Source of the DNA: Pseudomonas sp. R76
GTDB lineage: Bacteria > Pseudomonadota > Gammaproteobacteria > Pseudomonadales > Pseudomonadaceae
Direction of reading: 5' to 3'
Length of the DNA stretch: 64,000 nucleotides
Assembly (NCBI RefSeq): GCF_009834565.1
Contig: NZ_CP019428.1
Span: forward strand, 3,410,001-3,474,000
Shown here: piece after piece, positions 7,872-16,575 of the stretch
Layout: each line of letters begins with the position of its first letter
Position numbering within the stretch: the stretch's first letter is position 1
Program-made: the position numbers and the translations under genes
The notes under the pieces: generated by a model
The model's database searches: none
Told to the model about the DNA's origin: nothing
Seen by the model: the letters and a program-made list of their open reading frames with translations, nothing else

Positions 7872-9137
7872 ATGATCAGTCTTGTCGGAATAGCGACCCT
7901 TATTGTCATTGCCATTGCTTTATCCCATCAGCGTCGCTCGATCAATTGGCGCACCGTTTCGGTGGCGTTTGTGATCCAGGTGTTGATCGGTGCTTTTGCG
8001 CTTTACGTGCCTTGGGGCCAGACGGTGCTGGCTTCGCTGTCGGGGGCGGTGGCCTCGCTGCAGCTGTACGCGAACAAAGGCATCGAGTTTCTGTTCGGCG
8101 GCCTGAGTTCGCCGCACATGTTTGAAGTGTTCGGCAGTGGCGGGTTTGTATTCGCCATTCGAGTGTTGCCGATGATCGTGTTCTTCGGCAGCTTTATCTC
8201 GGTGCTGTATTACATCGGCGTGATGGGCTGGATCATCCGGCTGGTGGGCGGCGCCTTGCGCCTGTTGCTGGGTACCAGCCGTATCGAGTCGATGGTGGTG
8301 ACGTCGGCGATTTTCATCGGCCAGTCGGAGGTGCCGCTGGTGGTGCGGCCGTTCATTGCCAAGCTGACACGCTCTGAGTTGTTCGCGGTGATGGTCGGCG
8401 GTTTCGCGGCGGTGGCAGGCTCGGTGCTGTTGGGCTATGCCGGGCTTGGGGTGGAACTAAAGTACCTGATCGCCGCGTGTTTCATGTCGGCGCCGGGAGC
8501 CTTGTTGATGGCCAAGCTGATGGAACCGGAAACCGAACCAGCCCGCACCGAACAGGTGATCGAGGAGCTGGGGCAGGCTGAGAACCGCCCAACCAATATC
8601 ATCGACGCCGCCGCCGAGGGCGCCCAGGTCGGCTTGCGCCTGGCCTTGTCCGTCGGTGCCATGTTGCTGGCGTTTATCGCATTGATCGCGCTGTTCAACG
8701 GGCTATTGGGCTGGGCCGGCAATTGGTTTGGCTACCCGCAATTGACCTTGCAACTGGTCCTCGGGCACGTGCTGGCGCCCATCGCTTTTCTGCTCGGGGT
8801 GCCGTGGCATGAGGCGGTGCTGGCCGGCGGTTTTATCGGTGAAAAACTGGTGCTCAACGAGTTTGTCGCCTATGCCGACCTGGCTAATTACTTGACCCCG
8901 GCCAAGGCCGCCGAAGCCGGTGTGCCGCTGTTGTCGGTGCACACCCAGGTGATCGTGACCTTTGCCCTGTGTGGCTTTGCCAACCTTTCTTCGATTGCCA
9001 TCCAGCTGGGCGGTTTGACCGGTATCGCCCCGCAACGGCGCCAGGAGCTGGCGCGGCTGGGCTTGCGCGCCATGATCGGTGGCACGCTTTCCAACCTGAT
9101 GAGTGCGGCGATTGTCGGCTTTTTCATTTCGCTGTAA
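7872..9137 (+). CDS. nupC: NupC-type concentrative nucleoside transporter (CNT family)
   Basis: The 421-residue protein is polytopic and shows the CNT signatures: [46 protein letters not shown], and [12 protein letters not shown], with [16 protein letters not shown] near the end. The last three hold nucleoside- and cation-binding residues in characterised CNT proteins. It imports nucleosides with protons across the inner membrane. It sits between cdd and deoA with short gaps, so uptake and breakdown are co-transcribed. Start ATG 7872. Confidence 0.95.
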   Translation: MISLVGIATLIVIAIALSHQRRSINWRTVSVAFVIQVLIGAFALYVPWGQTVLASLSGAVASLQLYANKGIEFLFGGLSSPHMFEVFGSGGFVFAIRVLPMIVFFGSFISVLYYIGVMGWIIRLVGGALRLLLGTSRIESMVVTSAIFIGQSEVPLVVRPFIAKLTRSELFAVMVGGFAAVAGSVLLGYAGLGVELKYLIAACFMSAPGALLMAKLMEPETEPARTEQVIEELGQAENRPTNIIDAAAEGAQVGLRLALSVGAMLLAFIALIALFNGLLGWAGNWFGYPQLTLQLVLGHVLAPIAFLLGVPWHEAVLAGGFIGEKLVLNEFVAYADLANYLTPAKAAEAGVPLLSVHTQVIVTFALCGFANLSSIAIQLGGLTGIAPQRRQELARLGLRAMIGGTLSNLMSAAIVGFFISL

Positions 9138-9147
9138 GGAGTACGGT

Positions 9148-10455
9148 ATGTGGTTGCCACAAGAAGTGATTCGGCGTAAACGCGACGGGCACGCCCTGGC
9201 CGCAATTGACATTCAACGCTTTGTCGCCGGCATTGCCGACGGCAGCCTCAGCGATGGCCAGGTGGCCGCGTTCGCCATGGCGGTGTTCATCAAGGGCATG
9301 GATGTGAGTGAGCGTCTGGCCTTGACCGAGGCCATGCGCGATTCCGGCCAGGTGCTGAAGTGGGATCTGCCAGGGCCGGTCGTCGACAAGCATTCCACCG
9401 GTGGCGTCGGCGATATGATCAGCTTGCTGCTCGCGCCATTGCTGGCGGCCTGTGGCTGTTACGTGCCGATGATTTCCGGGCGCGGCCTCGGGCATACCGG
9501 CGGCACCCTGGACAAGCTCGAAAGCATCCCCGGCTACGACTGCCAACCCAGCCCTGAACGCCTGCACGCGGTGGTGGCCGAAGTCGGTTGCGCCATCATC
9601 GGCCAGACCGCCAACCTGGCACCTGCGGACAAGCGCTTGTATGTGATCCGCGATGTGACCGGGTCGGTGGAGTCGATTGATCTGATCACCGCGTCGATCC
9701 TCGGCAAGAAACTCGCCGCCGGCCTCGACGTCTTGATCATGGACGTGAAGACCGGCAACGGCGCCTTCATGGCCGAGCCGGAACAGGCGCGTGCGCTGGC
9801 CGCCAGCATCGTCGCGGTAGCCAACGGTGCCGGGGTCAACACCCGTGCGCTGATCACCGACATGAACCAGCCGCTGGCGCGCAGTGCCGGCAATGCCCTG
9901 GAGGTGGCCGAAGCAGTCGCGCTGCTCAAGGGCGAGGTGCGCAGTGAACGCCTGTGGGCGGTGACGTTGGCGCTGGCGAGCGAGGTGCTGAGGATGGCCG
10001 GTTTGGCGAACGATGACGCTCAGGCGCGCGACCAATTGCTGCAGGCCTGGCAGAGCGGGGCGGCTTTGCAGCGCTTCGAGCAAATGGTCGGTGCACTGGG
10101 CGGCCCGCAGGATTTTACCCGCGACCCCGAAGCGCATTTACCCAAGGCCGCCGTGTCGGTGCCGGTGTGGGCCGAGGAAGAAGGCTGCGTCAGCGAGATC
10201 GACACCCGTGCGGTGGGCTTGGCGGTAGTGGCATTGGGCGGCGGGCGCAGTCACCCGGACGATGTGCTGGACCTGTCCGTGGGTTTCAGCGATTTGGCCT
10301 TCGTCGGTGAACAGGTCAACGCGCAACGGCCGCTGGGGTGGGTGCACGCGCGCAACCTGGAGCAGGCCGGGCAGGGCGCAGCCGCCTTGCGCGCAGCCTA
10401 TCGGTTAGGCGGAGCTGGCCTGGCCGCACGTGATTTGATTCAGGAAAAACTATGA
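9148..10455 (+). CDS. deoA: Thymidine phosphorylase
   Basis: The 435-residue product starts [14 protein letters not shown], as in E. coli DeoA (about 440 residues), with AAGGAG 9 bases upstream. Family motifs are present: [11 protein letters not shown] (phosphate and pyrimidine binding), [29 protein letters not shown] and [11 protein letters not shown]. It splits thymidine (and deoxyuridine) with phosphate to the base and 2-deoxyribose-1-phosphate. It overlaps deoB by 4 bases (ATGA), so the two are translationally coupled and DeoB uses its product. Confidence 0.96.
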   Translation: MWLPQEVIRRKRDGHALAAIDIQRFVAGIADGSLSDGQVAAFAMAVFIKGMDVSERLALTEAMRDSGQVLKWDLPGPVVDKHSTGGVGDMISLLLAPLLAACGCYVPMISGRGLGHTGGTLDKLESIPGYDCQPSPERLHAVVAEVGCAIIGQTANLAPADKRLYVIRDVTGSVESIDLITASILGKKLAAGLDVLIMDVKTGNGAFMAEPEQARALAASIVAVANGAGVNTRALITDMNQPLARSAGNALEVAEAVALLKGEVRSERLWAVTLALASEVLRMAGLANDDAQARDQLLQAWQSGAALQRFEQMVGALGGPQDFTRDPEAHLPKAAVSVPVWAEEEGCVSEIDTRAVGLAVVALGGGRSHPDDVLDLSVGFSDLAFVGEQVNAQRPLGWVHARNLEQAGQGAAALRAAYRLGGAGLAARDLIQEKL

Positions 10456-11684
10456 GCAAGGCCATTGTGTTAGTCCTCGACTCGTTGGGCATCGGCGCCA
10501 GTGCCGACGCCGCTCTTTTTGGCGACACCGGCGCCGACACCCTGCGCCATATTGCCGAGGCGTGCGCCCGTGGCGAAGCCGATGGGCCGTTTCGAAAGGG
10601 AGCTTTGTCGTTACCAAACCTGGGCCGTTTGGGCTTGGGGGCTGCCGCGGCGGCCAGTGGTGACGGCCCGTTACCGGGCCACTGGGGCGACGCTGCACCG
10701 GTCGGTGCCTACGGCCACGCGCGGGAGCAATCCTCCGGCAAAGACACGCCGTCCGGGCATTGGGAAATGATGGGCGTGCCGGTGTTGTTCGACTGGGGGT
10801 ATTTCGAGCAGCCGGTCGATTCATTCCCGCCACAATTGCTCGCCGACCTGATCGAGCGGGCAGAGTTGCCCGGCATCCTGGGCAACTGCCACGTCTCGGG
10901 CACCACGGTGCTGGACGACTTGGGTGAGGCGCACATCCGCAGCCGACAGCCGATTTGCTACACCTCAGCCGACAGCGTGATGCAGATCGCCGCCCATGAA
11001 AGCCACTTCGGGCTCGATGCGCTGTATCGAGTGTGTGAAATCGCGCGTGAGTTATGTGATGCATACACCGTCGGCAGGGTCATTGCCCGACCGTTTACCG
11101 GCGAGCACGCGGGCGCGTTCCGCCGCACCGGCAATCGTCGCGACTACACCGTGCCACCGCCGTCGGCGACGCTGCTTGATCGTCTCTGCGAAGCCGGCGG
11201 CAGCGTGCATGCGGTCGGCAAAATCGGCGATATCTTCGCTCACCGAGGTATCAGTCGGCTGTATAAGGCCGACGGCAACGACGCGCTGTTCGATGCCACG
11301 CTCAAGGCCTACCAGGAAGCGCCGGACAACAGTCTGGTGTTCGCCAACTTCGTCGACTTCGACATGCTCTACGGCCACCGCCGCGACCTGGCTGGCTACG
11401 CCGCCGCGTTGGAGGCTTTCGACCGCAGGCTGCCGGAATTACTCGCGTTGATGGACCCGCACACGTTGCTGATCATCAGCGCAGACCACGGTTGCGACCC
11501 GTCGCGGCCGGGCAGCGATCACACCCGTGAGCATGTGCCTGTGTTGGCTTATGGTGCTGGTATGGCCGCAGGTTGGCTGGGCGAGCGGGGCAGCTTTGCT
11601 GATATTGGCCAGACGTTGGCGGCGCATTTGGGGTTGGGGCCGTTGGTGTGGGGCGAGTCGTTTTTGTTGAGGGAGCATCGCTAG
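10452..11684 (+). CDS. deoB: Phosphopentomutase
   Basis: The 410-residue protein has the alkaline-phosphatase-superfamily metal sites of DeoB: N-terminal [31 protein letters not shown] and [22 protein letters not shown]. It moves phosphate on deoxyribose (and ribose) from carbon 1 to carbon 5, making deoxyribose-5-phosphate for DeoC, whose gene is 17 kb away in this window. Start overlaps the deoA stop. It is the last gene of the salvage operon. Confidence 0.96.
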   Translation: MSKAIVLVLDSLGIGASADAALFGDTGADTLRHIAEACARGEADGPFRKGALSLPNLGRLGLGAAAAASGDGPLPGHWGDAAPVGAYGHAREQSSGKDTPSGHWEMMGVPVLFDWGYFEQPVDSFPPQLLADLIERAELPGILGNCHVSGTTVLDDLGEAHIRSRQPICYTSADSVMQIAAHESHFGLDALYRVCEIARELCDAYTVGRVIARPFTGEHAGAFRRTGNRRDYTVPPPSATLLDRLCEAGGSVHAVGKIGDIFAHRGISRLYKADGNDALFDATLKAYQEAPDNSLVFANFVDFDMLYGHRRDLAGYAAALEAFDRRLPELLALMDPHTLLIISADHGCDPSRPGSDHTREHVPVLAYGAGMAAGWLGERGSFADIGQTLAAHLGLGPLVWGESFLLREHR

Positions 11685-11702
11685 AAACACAGATCCACCG
11701 TA

Positions 11703-11750
11703 TAGGCAGCATTCCCCTCCGGAATAAATCTTAGTCCCGGATGCCGCCTA
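11703..11750. terminator. Hairpin after deoB, possible terminator
   Basis: TAGGCAGCAT pairs with ATGCCGCCTA across about 28 bases, a stem of about ten pairs with one mismatch, starting about 20 bp after the deoB stop. There is no T run, so it may be an mRNA-end hairpin or part of the structured element that follows rather than a classic intrinsic terminator. Confidence 0.4.
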
Positions 11751-11772
11751 CAGGTGATTCATTACGGCCTTT

Positions 11773-11850
11773 AATCTGCCTGCTTCGGCGCCAACCTGGC
11801 GCCCGCCGAGTCGCTGCGACATGGGCTTTCGGCGCGATGCAGGGCAGATT
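11773..11850. ncRNA. Predicted multi-stem structured element (three-way junction), unknown class
   Basis: Four nested pairings can be drawn by eye. AATCTGCCTGC (11773-11783) pairs with GCAGGGCAGATT (11839-11850) with one bulged base. Inside, GGCGCC-AACCT-GGCGCC (11787-11803) forms a hairpin, then CGCCGA (11804-11809) pairs with TCGGCG (11829-11834) around a small GTCG/CGAC hairpin. The result is a closing stem with two arms, in a 250-bp gap with no gene. It could be a small RNA, a 3' mRNA structure or a remnant of a folded mobile element. No known RNA family was recognised, and strand is undecided. Confidence 0.35.
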
Positions 11851-11937
11851 GAAGGTACGTCACGTGGAATGAGCGTGTGACGAAGCTGCCGCTGAGGCAG
11901 TGGAGCGTGTCTTGCGAACTGGCTTTAAGTGCGAGCT

Positions 11938-12264
11938 TTACTTCGCTTGTGTAGCCGCGAGAGATTTATGCCATTGCGAATAGGGCGTGTTTTTGACCTG
12001 GCACTGATTAAAGTCGGGGGAACCATCATCCCACCATACCGGCCCGCGCTCACCCAGCTCGACCTTGGCCTTCTGAACCCGCGCCCTCGCACCGTTCAGC
12101 TGCGTCTCATCACCTGACGCTTTAGCGCTCTTTACTTCACGACGCGCTTCCATAAGTGAATTAACCCACTTCTGGCGTGCGTCTGCGGGCAGCGACGGAT
12201 TGCTGCAGCGCCAGAGTTTGCCGTTAACTAAAAAATAACGGCCATCGGGTGTTGTCGGATACAT
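11938..12264 (-). CDS. Conserved hypothetical protein (MYPTTPDGRYF family)
   Basis: ATG 12264 is chosen since GGAG lies 7 bases upstream; the frame continues upstream to a TTG at 12339. The 108-residue product begins MYPTTPDGRYFLVNGKLWR and ends with GERGPVWWDDGSPDFN and NTPYSQWH, with a charged helical middle (MEARREVKSAKASGD). I recall small proteobacterial proteins with this TTPDGRY...LWR...GERGPVWW...NTPY pattern, but none with a known function. It is cytoplasmic, with no signal or membrane segment. A DUF2256 gene on the same strand lies just upstream. Confidence 0.8.
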   Translation of the reverse strand: MYPTTPDGRYFLVNGKLWRCSNPSLPADARQKWVNSLMEARREVKSAKASGDETQLNGARARVQKAKVELGERGPVWWDDGSPDFNQCQVKNTPYSQWHKSLAATQAK

Positions 12265-12410
12265 CCAGGGGCTCCAAAGGGCTCGTTGTCGTCTTCTATT
12301 CTCCTTATAGGTGACCATGCCCCTCGGTGTGGAATTCAATCACGGTTGAGCCTTGGCTGACGAAGTCATCTTCGCCCGAGCACAAAAGGGCTTAAACAGC
12401 GCTTTCTTAT

Positions 12411-12551
12411 TCAGGTTTTGAGTGACTTGCTGCGTCTGCAGCGCTCCGAGCAATAGCGTACTTCGTCCCAGCAACGGGCCCATTTCTTTCGCCATGTGAA
12501 AGGAAGCCCACAGGTTGCACAGGTTTTGACTGGAAGCTCTGACTTTTTCAA
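12411..12551 (-). CDS. DUF2256 family small zinc-ribbon-like protein
   Basis: This 46-residue gene starts with TTG at 12551 (AAGG 7 bases upstream). The product runs [45 protein letters not shown] and ends. The CxxC (Cys11, Cys14) and C...C...ERC (Cys27, Cys34, Cys38) pattern with TWRKKW is the DUF2256 signature. Function is unknown, but in many Pseudomonas genomes such genes accompany photolyase/cryptochrome genes, which fits the LOV, folE and SDR cluster a few kb away. An overlapping longer frame in another phase lacks these motifs. Confidence 0.85.
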   Translation of the reverse strand: MKKSELPVKTCATCGLPFTWRKKWARCWDEVRYCSERCRRSKSLKT

Positions 12552-12649
12552 TAGACGTCCTTGATATCAAGTTCGTATGCCCATACTTGGTCAAACCGCG
12601 AAACGGGGCGCATCTTAAATAAGTCCTCCAAGACAAGAGGAGAGAGGTC

Positions 12650-13132
12650 GTGTCTAAGCTTCATCCAGAAAACCGTGAGAGTAACTCGACATTTAAAAAT
12701 TTTAAAATCCAATGGGCTTTGATGAGCGCCTATGAGCGCTTCGAGCAACTGGTGGTACTGACGCTGAGCCTGATCATAGCGCTGGTGATCGTTATCGCCG
12801 TGATGCAACTCTGCCGGAATGTAGTGCCCCTTCTGATAGGCGGAGCCATTGATCCGCTGGATCACAACGCATTCCAAGCGCTATTTGGCTCCATTTTCAC
12901 GGTATTGATTGCCTTGGAATTCAAGCATTCGATAGTGCGACCCGCCCTCAGGCGCAACAGCGTCGTGCAGGTAAGAACCGTACTGATGATTGCATTGCTG
13001 GCCCTGAGCCGAAAATTTGTCATCCTGGATTCGGCCGTCACTCCGGCTTCGACCATCGCGGCGCTAGGTTTCGCGACGTTGGTACTCGGCCTGCTTTGCT
13101 GGCTTTTGCGGCACCGCGACCTGTCTGATTAG
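12650..13132 (+). CDS. PsiE-family inner-membrane protein
   Basis: GTG 12650 follows a strong ribosome site (AGGAGAG). The 160-residue product has a soluble N-terminus of about 35 residues and four hydrophobic segments (about 36-52, 80-95, 105-120, 130-150). ALEFKHSIVRP and the segment with LALSRKFVILD match the phosphate-starvation-inducible PsiE family. In E. coli PsiE is phosphate- and cAMP-controlled, with no known activity. It reads divergently from the DUF2256 gene. No Pho box was recognised in the 98-bp gap. Confidence 0.83.
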   Translation: MSKLHPENRESNSTFKNFKIQWALMSAYERFEQLVVLTLSLIIALVIVIAVMQLCRNVVPLLIGGAIDPLDHNAFQALFGSIFTVLIALEFKHSIVRPALRRNSVVQVRTVLMIALLALSRKFVILDSAVTPASTIAALGFATLVLGLLCWLLRHRDLSD

Positions 13133-13249
13133 CGAGCTGCGCTCCAGCAACTGACGAATTCGCTCGCTGCAGGCGCGTTGCCTGTGCGGCACGGTGTGCC
13201 CATGGTTTTAAGCCGAGAAATTGGGTTGGAAAATTTTTTTCGAGGTGCC

Positions 13250-13277
13250 CTTGAAAATGTTTTGGAAGTACCTATTT
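13250..13277 (+). promoter_or_regulatory. RpoH (sigma-32)-type promoter of the hsp20 gene
   Basis: CTTGAAA (13250-13256), 14 bases, then CCTATTT (13271-13277) closely fits the sigma-32 consensus CTTGAAA-N11-16-CCCATnT. It lies about 70 bp before the small heat-shock gene, and the leader between them carries a CGCGA...TCGCG hairpin. Confidence 0.75.
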
Positions 13278-13346
13278 TCGGTTTTACGCGATGCCGAAAA
13301 CGGGTCGCGTCTTAAATCACTTGGAGAAAACTCAGGAGATTTTGCT

Positions 13347-13805
13347 ATGGCTACTACTCTTTCTTTGGCCCCTCTGTTTCGTCAGTCCGTGGGTTTTGAT
13401 CGCTTCAACGACTTGTTTGAATCGGCGCTTCGTAGTGAGGCTGGTAATAGCTACCCACCTCATAACGTCGAGAAACATGGTGATGATCAATACCGCATCG
13501 TGATTGCAGTGGCGGGTCTCACAGAGGAGGACATAGACATTCAGGTAGAGAATGGCGTACTGAACGTTTCTGGTGGAAAACGCGAAAACGATGAGAAGGT
13601 GACTTACCTTCACCAAGGCATAGCTCAGCGGGCCTTCCGCTTGTCTTTCCGGCTGGCTGACCACATCGAGGTGCAAGGTGCATCACTCACCCATGGGCTG
13701 TTGGCAATCGAGTTGCTTCGAGTTATTCCCGAAGAAGCCAAGCCAAAACGCATCCAGATCGGTACTGCTGGCAAGCCAGACCAGCGTCAGGTAAGCCTGC
13801 AATAA
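13347..13805 (+). CDS. Small heat-shock protein (Hsp20/IbpA family)
   Basis: The 152-residue product starts MATTLSLAPLFRQSVGFDRF, with AGGAG 8 bases before the ATG at 13347; the frame is open upstream to 13221 but that stretch is leader. Residues about 35-130 form the alpha-crystallin domain: NVEKHGDDQYRIVIAVAGL, DIDIQVENGVLNVSGG, and the C-terminal RIQI, the I-x-I motif that docks between dimers. It is an ATP-independent holdase in the cytoplasm. An RpoH-type promoter and a strong terminator bracket it, so it is transcribed alone. Confidence 0.95.
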   Translation: MATTLSLAPLFRQSVGFDRFNDLFESALRSEAGNSYPPHNVEKHGDDQYRIVIAVAGLTEEDIDIQVENGVLNVSGGKRENDEKVTYLHQGIAQRAFRLSFRLADHIEVQGASLTHGLLAIELLRVIPEEAKPKRIQIGTAGKPDQRQVSLQ

Positions 13806-13815
13806 TTTTGTTCAA

Positions 13816-13839
13816 GGCGCTCTCCGGAGCGCCTTTTTT
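13816..13839 (+). terminator. Intrinsic terminator of hsp20
   Basis: GGCGCTC-TCCG-GAGCGCC followed by six T residues, 10 bp after the hsp20 stop. Confidence 0.93.
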
Positions 13840-13908
13840 CTTCTGCTTTAATCGATCTCAGCGGCATGCAAGTACAGTTTGCCTATACAACAGGATCCGA
13901 GAGCCATT

Positions 13909-14382
13909 CTATCGCTTAGCTTTGATCGCCCAATAGTGACACGCCATTCTCCAAAACATGACAGAGCTTGTCACAAATAGAAAAACTATCAAAATATCCG
14001 CGCTAAGCGTTATCTCGGGCCTAGGATAAATATGTGTGAGGGTGATGTTGTACATCGACCAACCCAGCCCCATAAGCAAACCCACCATAAGCTTGAGCTG
14101 AGGTTTTAGTCTATGGCGTCGCTTGCACAGATCAAAACCAATGCGGGCTACACTCAAGACGCCACAGATTCCACAGGAAACTTGAATTAGCACGCAGTAG
14201 ATATTAAATATTTTCCTCACAGACCATTCTGTATAACGCAGCGCTGAGACCTGCACTGCACCCTGGCAAAGTAGCGTGACCCCTAATGGGAGGAGGACGA
14301 TCACAGCTAGGAAACCGAAATAGCTCCTGCGCAAAAGGAGGCTTTTCAGAGGGGATACTGGGGGCGTGGGACTCAAGGCCAT
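13909..14382 (-). CDS. Hypothetical membrane protein
   Basis: Starting at ATG 14382 (MALSPTPPVSPLKSLLLRR) the product has 157 residues; the frame also offers ATG 14448, 22 codons upstream, and neither has a good ribosome site. Four hydrophobic stretches can be seen: YFGFLAVIVLLPLGVTLL, YCVLIQVSCGICGVLSV, LKLMVGLLMGLGWSMY and ADILIVFLFVTSSVMFW, with positive charges between them. No family was recognised. The gene is visibly richer in A/T than its neighbours, which suggests acquired DNA. Confidence 0.55.
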   Translation of the reverse strand: MALSPTPPVSPLKSLLLRRSYFGFLAVIVLLPLGVTLLCQGAVQVSALRYTEWSVRKIFNIYCVLIQVSCGICGVLSVARIGFDLCKRRHRLKPQLKLMVGLLMGLGWSMYNITLTHIYPRPEITLSADILIVFLFVTSSVMFWRMACHYWAIKAKR

Positions 14383-14777
14383 GGATTTTTTATCTTCGTG
14401 GGTTATCAATATGCGACCGTCACGACGTTGACAGCCAGCACCATTCATTTAAAAGGCGGGCCCATACTATCCATGGGCTAAAATCTCCCAGTCTGGCTAG
14501 TTCATGCGCTAGATTATCGTCGAGGCCTCTGCATAGAAAGAGGTACGGCTTATTCTTCATATATCGAATCGGTACCCGTTGGCGTTGCGGGATTCAGCTC
14601 CAGCGAAAACGCACAAGGTTCATTGCCTGGACACTTATGGCTCACCGCCCTTACCCGCGTTTGAGATCAACATCAATTTGAACTAATCATTACGCTCGTC
14701 CCCCTAACGCTGTGCAGATTGCATCAAGCCCAGGTTTTTTCTGGGGTACTCACTCCCACACGAACATTTGGTGAATC
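14383..14777. other. Gene-poor stretch, relatively A/T-rich
   Basis: No convincing gene, terminator or repeat was seen in these 395 bases. An open frame crosses it on the plus strand but overlaps the membrane-protein gene and has no start signal or recognisable motif. Promoters for the CsbD-like gene and probably the membrane-protein gene must be here. Confidence 0.5.
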
Positions 14778-15026
14778 ATGAAGAGCGAACAGGTAGAAGG
14801 GGTTGTAGACAAGGTTGCTGGCAAAGCGCAGAGCGCAGTCGGTAAATTGTTTGGTGATTCGAAGCTCGAGGCCGAAGGAAATGGTCGCCAAGTTGCTGGT
14901 CAGTTGACCCAAACCTATGGCGATGCGCTGGACAGCGTATCTACATTTGTTAAAGAAAAACCAGTTGCTGCAATCGCGATCGGTGCAGTTGCTTTGCTCG
15001 TTCTAGATCGTCTCTTTCGCCGCTGA
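14778..15026 (+). CDS. CsbD-like/DUF883-like stress protein with C-terminal membrane anchor
   Basis: The 82-residue protein starts MKSEQVEGVVDKVAGKAQSA, with VGKLFGDSKLEAEGNGRQVAGQL, the CsbD pattern of short amphipathic helices. Unlike simple CsbD proteins it ends with a hydrophobic AIAIGAVALLVLDRLFRR tail, as in DUF883/ElaB-type inner-membrane-anchored proteins. CsbD-like genes belong to general stress responses; molecular function is unknown. A GGTGA ribosome site precedes ATG 14778 and a terminator follows. Confidence 0.88.
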   Translation: MKSEQVEGVVDKVAGKAQSAVGKLFGDSKLEAEGNGRQVAGQLTQTYGDALDSVSTFVKEKPVAAIAIGAVALLVLDRLFRR

Positions 15027-15038
15027 GCCACAAAGGTA

Positions 15039-15067
15039 GAACGCTCCGTCAGGGGCGTTCCCTTTTT
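15039..15067 (+). terminator. Intrinsic terminator of the CsbD-like gene
   Basis: GAACGCTCC-GTCA-GGGGCGTTC, nine pairs including one G-T, followed by CCTTTTT, 13 bp after the stop. Confidence 0.9.
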
Positions 15068-15312
15068 GCGTTTATCGCCCCGCGCGTCTGGACCTGTAGA
15101 TCAGTGGGCGAGGGCGGTCCACTCAATGGCCCGCATAAATCTCTTCCCATGTCGTAGTCCTTCGGCGTGCATACGGTCTGGATCGCGAGTGTCTTGGTAG
15201 GTTGTGCATGGGACGCCCTGATCTACGCCTATTCGAGATACCTCTGACTTCCCCGGACGCTTACAGGGCAATGAGAGTCTGGGGCGATTAACTGCCCTAA
15301 GGAGTATTAGAG

Positions 15313-15876
15313 ATGGCCATCCAATCGCGCCTCAGCCCACTGTCTGAAGAGCAGATGAATGAATCACAGAGAGCCGTCCTTAGAGACATTCTCAGTGGCC
15401 CACGAGGCAACCTTGACGGCCCGTTTTTAGCGTGGATTCAAAGTCCCGAGCTTGCCAGCCATGCCCAAAAGCTTGGTGCGTTTTGCAGATACGGTACGCG
15501 CTTGGAGCTTCGATTGACCGAGCTGGCTATTCTCGTCACTGCTTCCTGGTGGCAGTCCCAGGCTGAGTGGCAAATTCACGAGCCCATTGCCCGCAGCACG
15601 GGTCTGTCAGACAGTATCATCGAGTCTCTCAAGCAGCAGGTTTTGCCGGAGTTCCAGCGTGATGACGAACGTATTGTTTATCGTCTTGGGAGGGCACTTT
15701 ATGAGTATCGTCGCGTTGACGATGCTCTGTACGCCGACGCCGTCAGTACGCTTGGCGAGCCTGCTGTGGTTGAGCTGATAGGTGTCTATGGCTACTACGC
15801 GTTTGTGGCGATGACACTCAATGTTTTTGCTGTGCGACGCGATGGAGATGCACCACTGCCATTCCCTGAGCCCTAG
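15313..15876 (+). CDS. Carboxymuconolactone decarboxylase/AhpD-like family protein
   Basis: AAGGAG lies 10 bases before ATG 15313. The 187-residue helical protein contains LRLTELAILVTASWWQSQAEWQIHEPIA, the CMD core helix with conserved ELAIL and the His (EWQIHEP). The CxxC of the AhpD peroxidase branch is absent, so it is of the carboxymuconolactone-decarboxylase-like type without the redox pair. Substrate unknown. It stands alone between a terminator and the convergent LOV gene. Confidence 0.83.
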   Translation: MAIQSRLSPLSEEQMNESQRAVLRDILSGPRGNLDGPFLAWIQSPELASHAQKLGAFCRYGTRLELRLTELAILVTASWWQSQAEWQIHEPIARSTGLSDSIIESLKQQVLPEFQRDDERIVYRLGRALYEYRRVDDALYADAVSTLGEPAVVELIGVYGYYAFVAMTLNVFAVRRDGDAPLPFPEP

Positions 15877-15950
15877 GGGCTGCTGAGGTGAATCAAGTAT
15901 TTATTCAGGCCGCCATTAAGGCGTTATCAGCGATCGCGCGATTGACATGG

Positions 15951-16388
15951 CTATCGAGCCAGTTGAGCTTTCAAGCTGGCGACTTCCGCTTCGAGTTCAC
16001 GCACGCGTTCTTGGGCCTCGAACTCGACGCTGACGTCCTTCTGGATGCCGATGTAATAGGTGAGCTGATCAGCCTCGTTAAAAACCGGAGTAATCGACAG
16101 CTCATTCCAGAAGGCGCTACCGTCCTTACGATAGTTGCGAATGATTTGCCGGCAGGGCTGATGCAGCTTTATCGCCTCTCGGATAACAGCCAGGCCCGCT
16201 TGGTCTCGGTCATCACCCTGAAGGAAGCGGCAGTCCTGATACAGCGTTTCGTCAACGCTGTATCCCGTCAGGCGCTGAAAGGCGGGGTTAGCGTAGATCA
16301 GGATGTTCTCATCGCCTTCCTGCTCGGCAATTACAATGCCATCATTCGACGTTTCAACCATCAATTTCAGCAATTCTGCGTCGATCAT
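15951..16388 (-). CDS. Short LOV blue-light photoreceptor (single PAS/LOV domain)
   Basis: The 145-residue protein is a lone LOV domain with short helical caps. The flavin-adduct motif is YQDCRFLQGDDRD, with the photoactive Cys at residue 53, then RNYRKDGSAFWNELSITPV and YYIGIQKDVS, both FMN-contact strands of LOV proteins. A C-terminal coiled coil (RVRELEAEVASLKAQL) would dimerise it. It closely resembles the short LOV proteins PpSB1/PpSB2 of P. putida, where the active Cys is also 53. No output domain is fused, so it must signal through a partner. It lies at the end of a minus-strand group with an SDR gene, folE and a DUF393 gene, consistent with a blue-light response unit. Confidence 0.93.
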   Translation of the reverse strand: MIDAELLKLMVETSNDGIVIAEQEGDENILIYANPAFQRLTGYSVDETLYQDCRFLQGDDRDQAGLAVIREAIKLHQPCRQIIRNYRKDGSAFWNELSITPVFNEADQLTYYIGIQKDVSVEFEAQERVRELEAEVASLKAQLAR

Positions 16389-16575
16389 TTTCAGAGTCCG
16401 GTGAATTTCACATCAGTCTAGGACAACTTGGGGGTTATGAGCGTTTTCGAGATCATTGGAAAGTATCTCTATATCGCCAACGACTCTATGTGTCCTTCAC
16501 GTGCGACACAAATCTCATCATGGAGGCTCTGCTGTACAAGAGCGCAGGAAAACGGTTTCAATCTTCACTCCCTAC

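Noticed and set aside
11773..11850. Integron attC site
   Set aside because: The fold resembles one, but the R''/R' core sites (RYYYAAC and GTTRRRY) are missing and there is no integron integrase or gene cassette nearby.
13284..13346. ROSE-type RNA thermometer in the hsp20 leader
   Set aside because: A CGCGA...TCGCG hairpin exists, but the UYGCU strand that should pair with the ribosome site lies after it rather than before it, so the arrangement does not fit.
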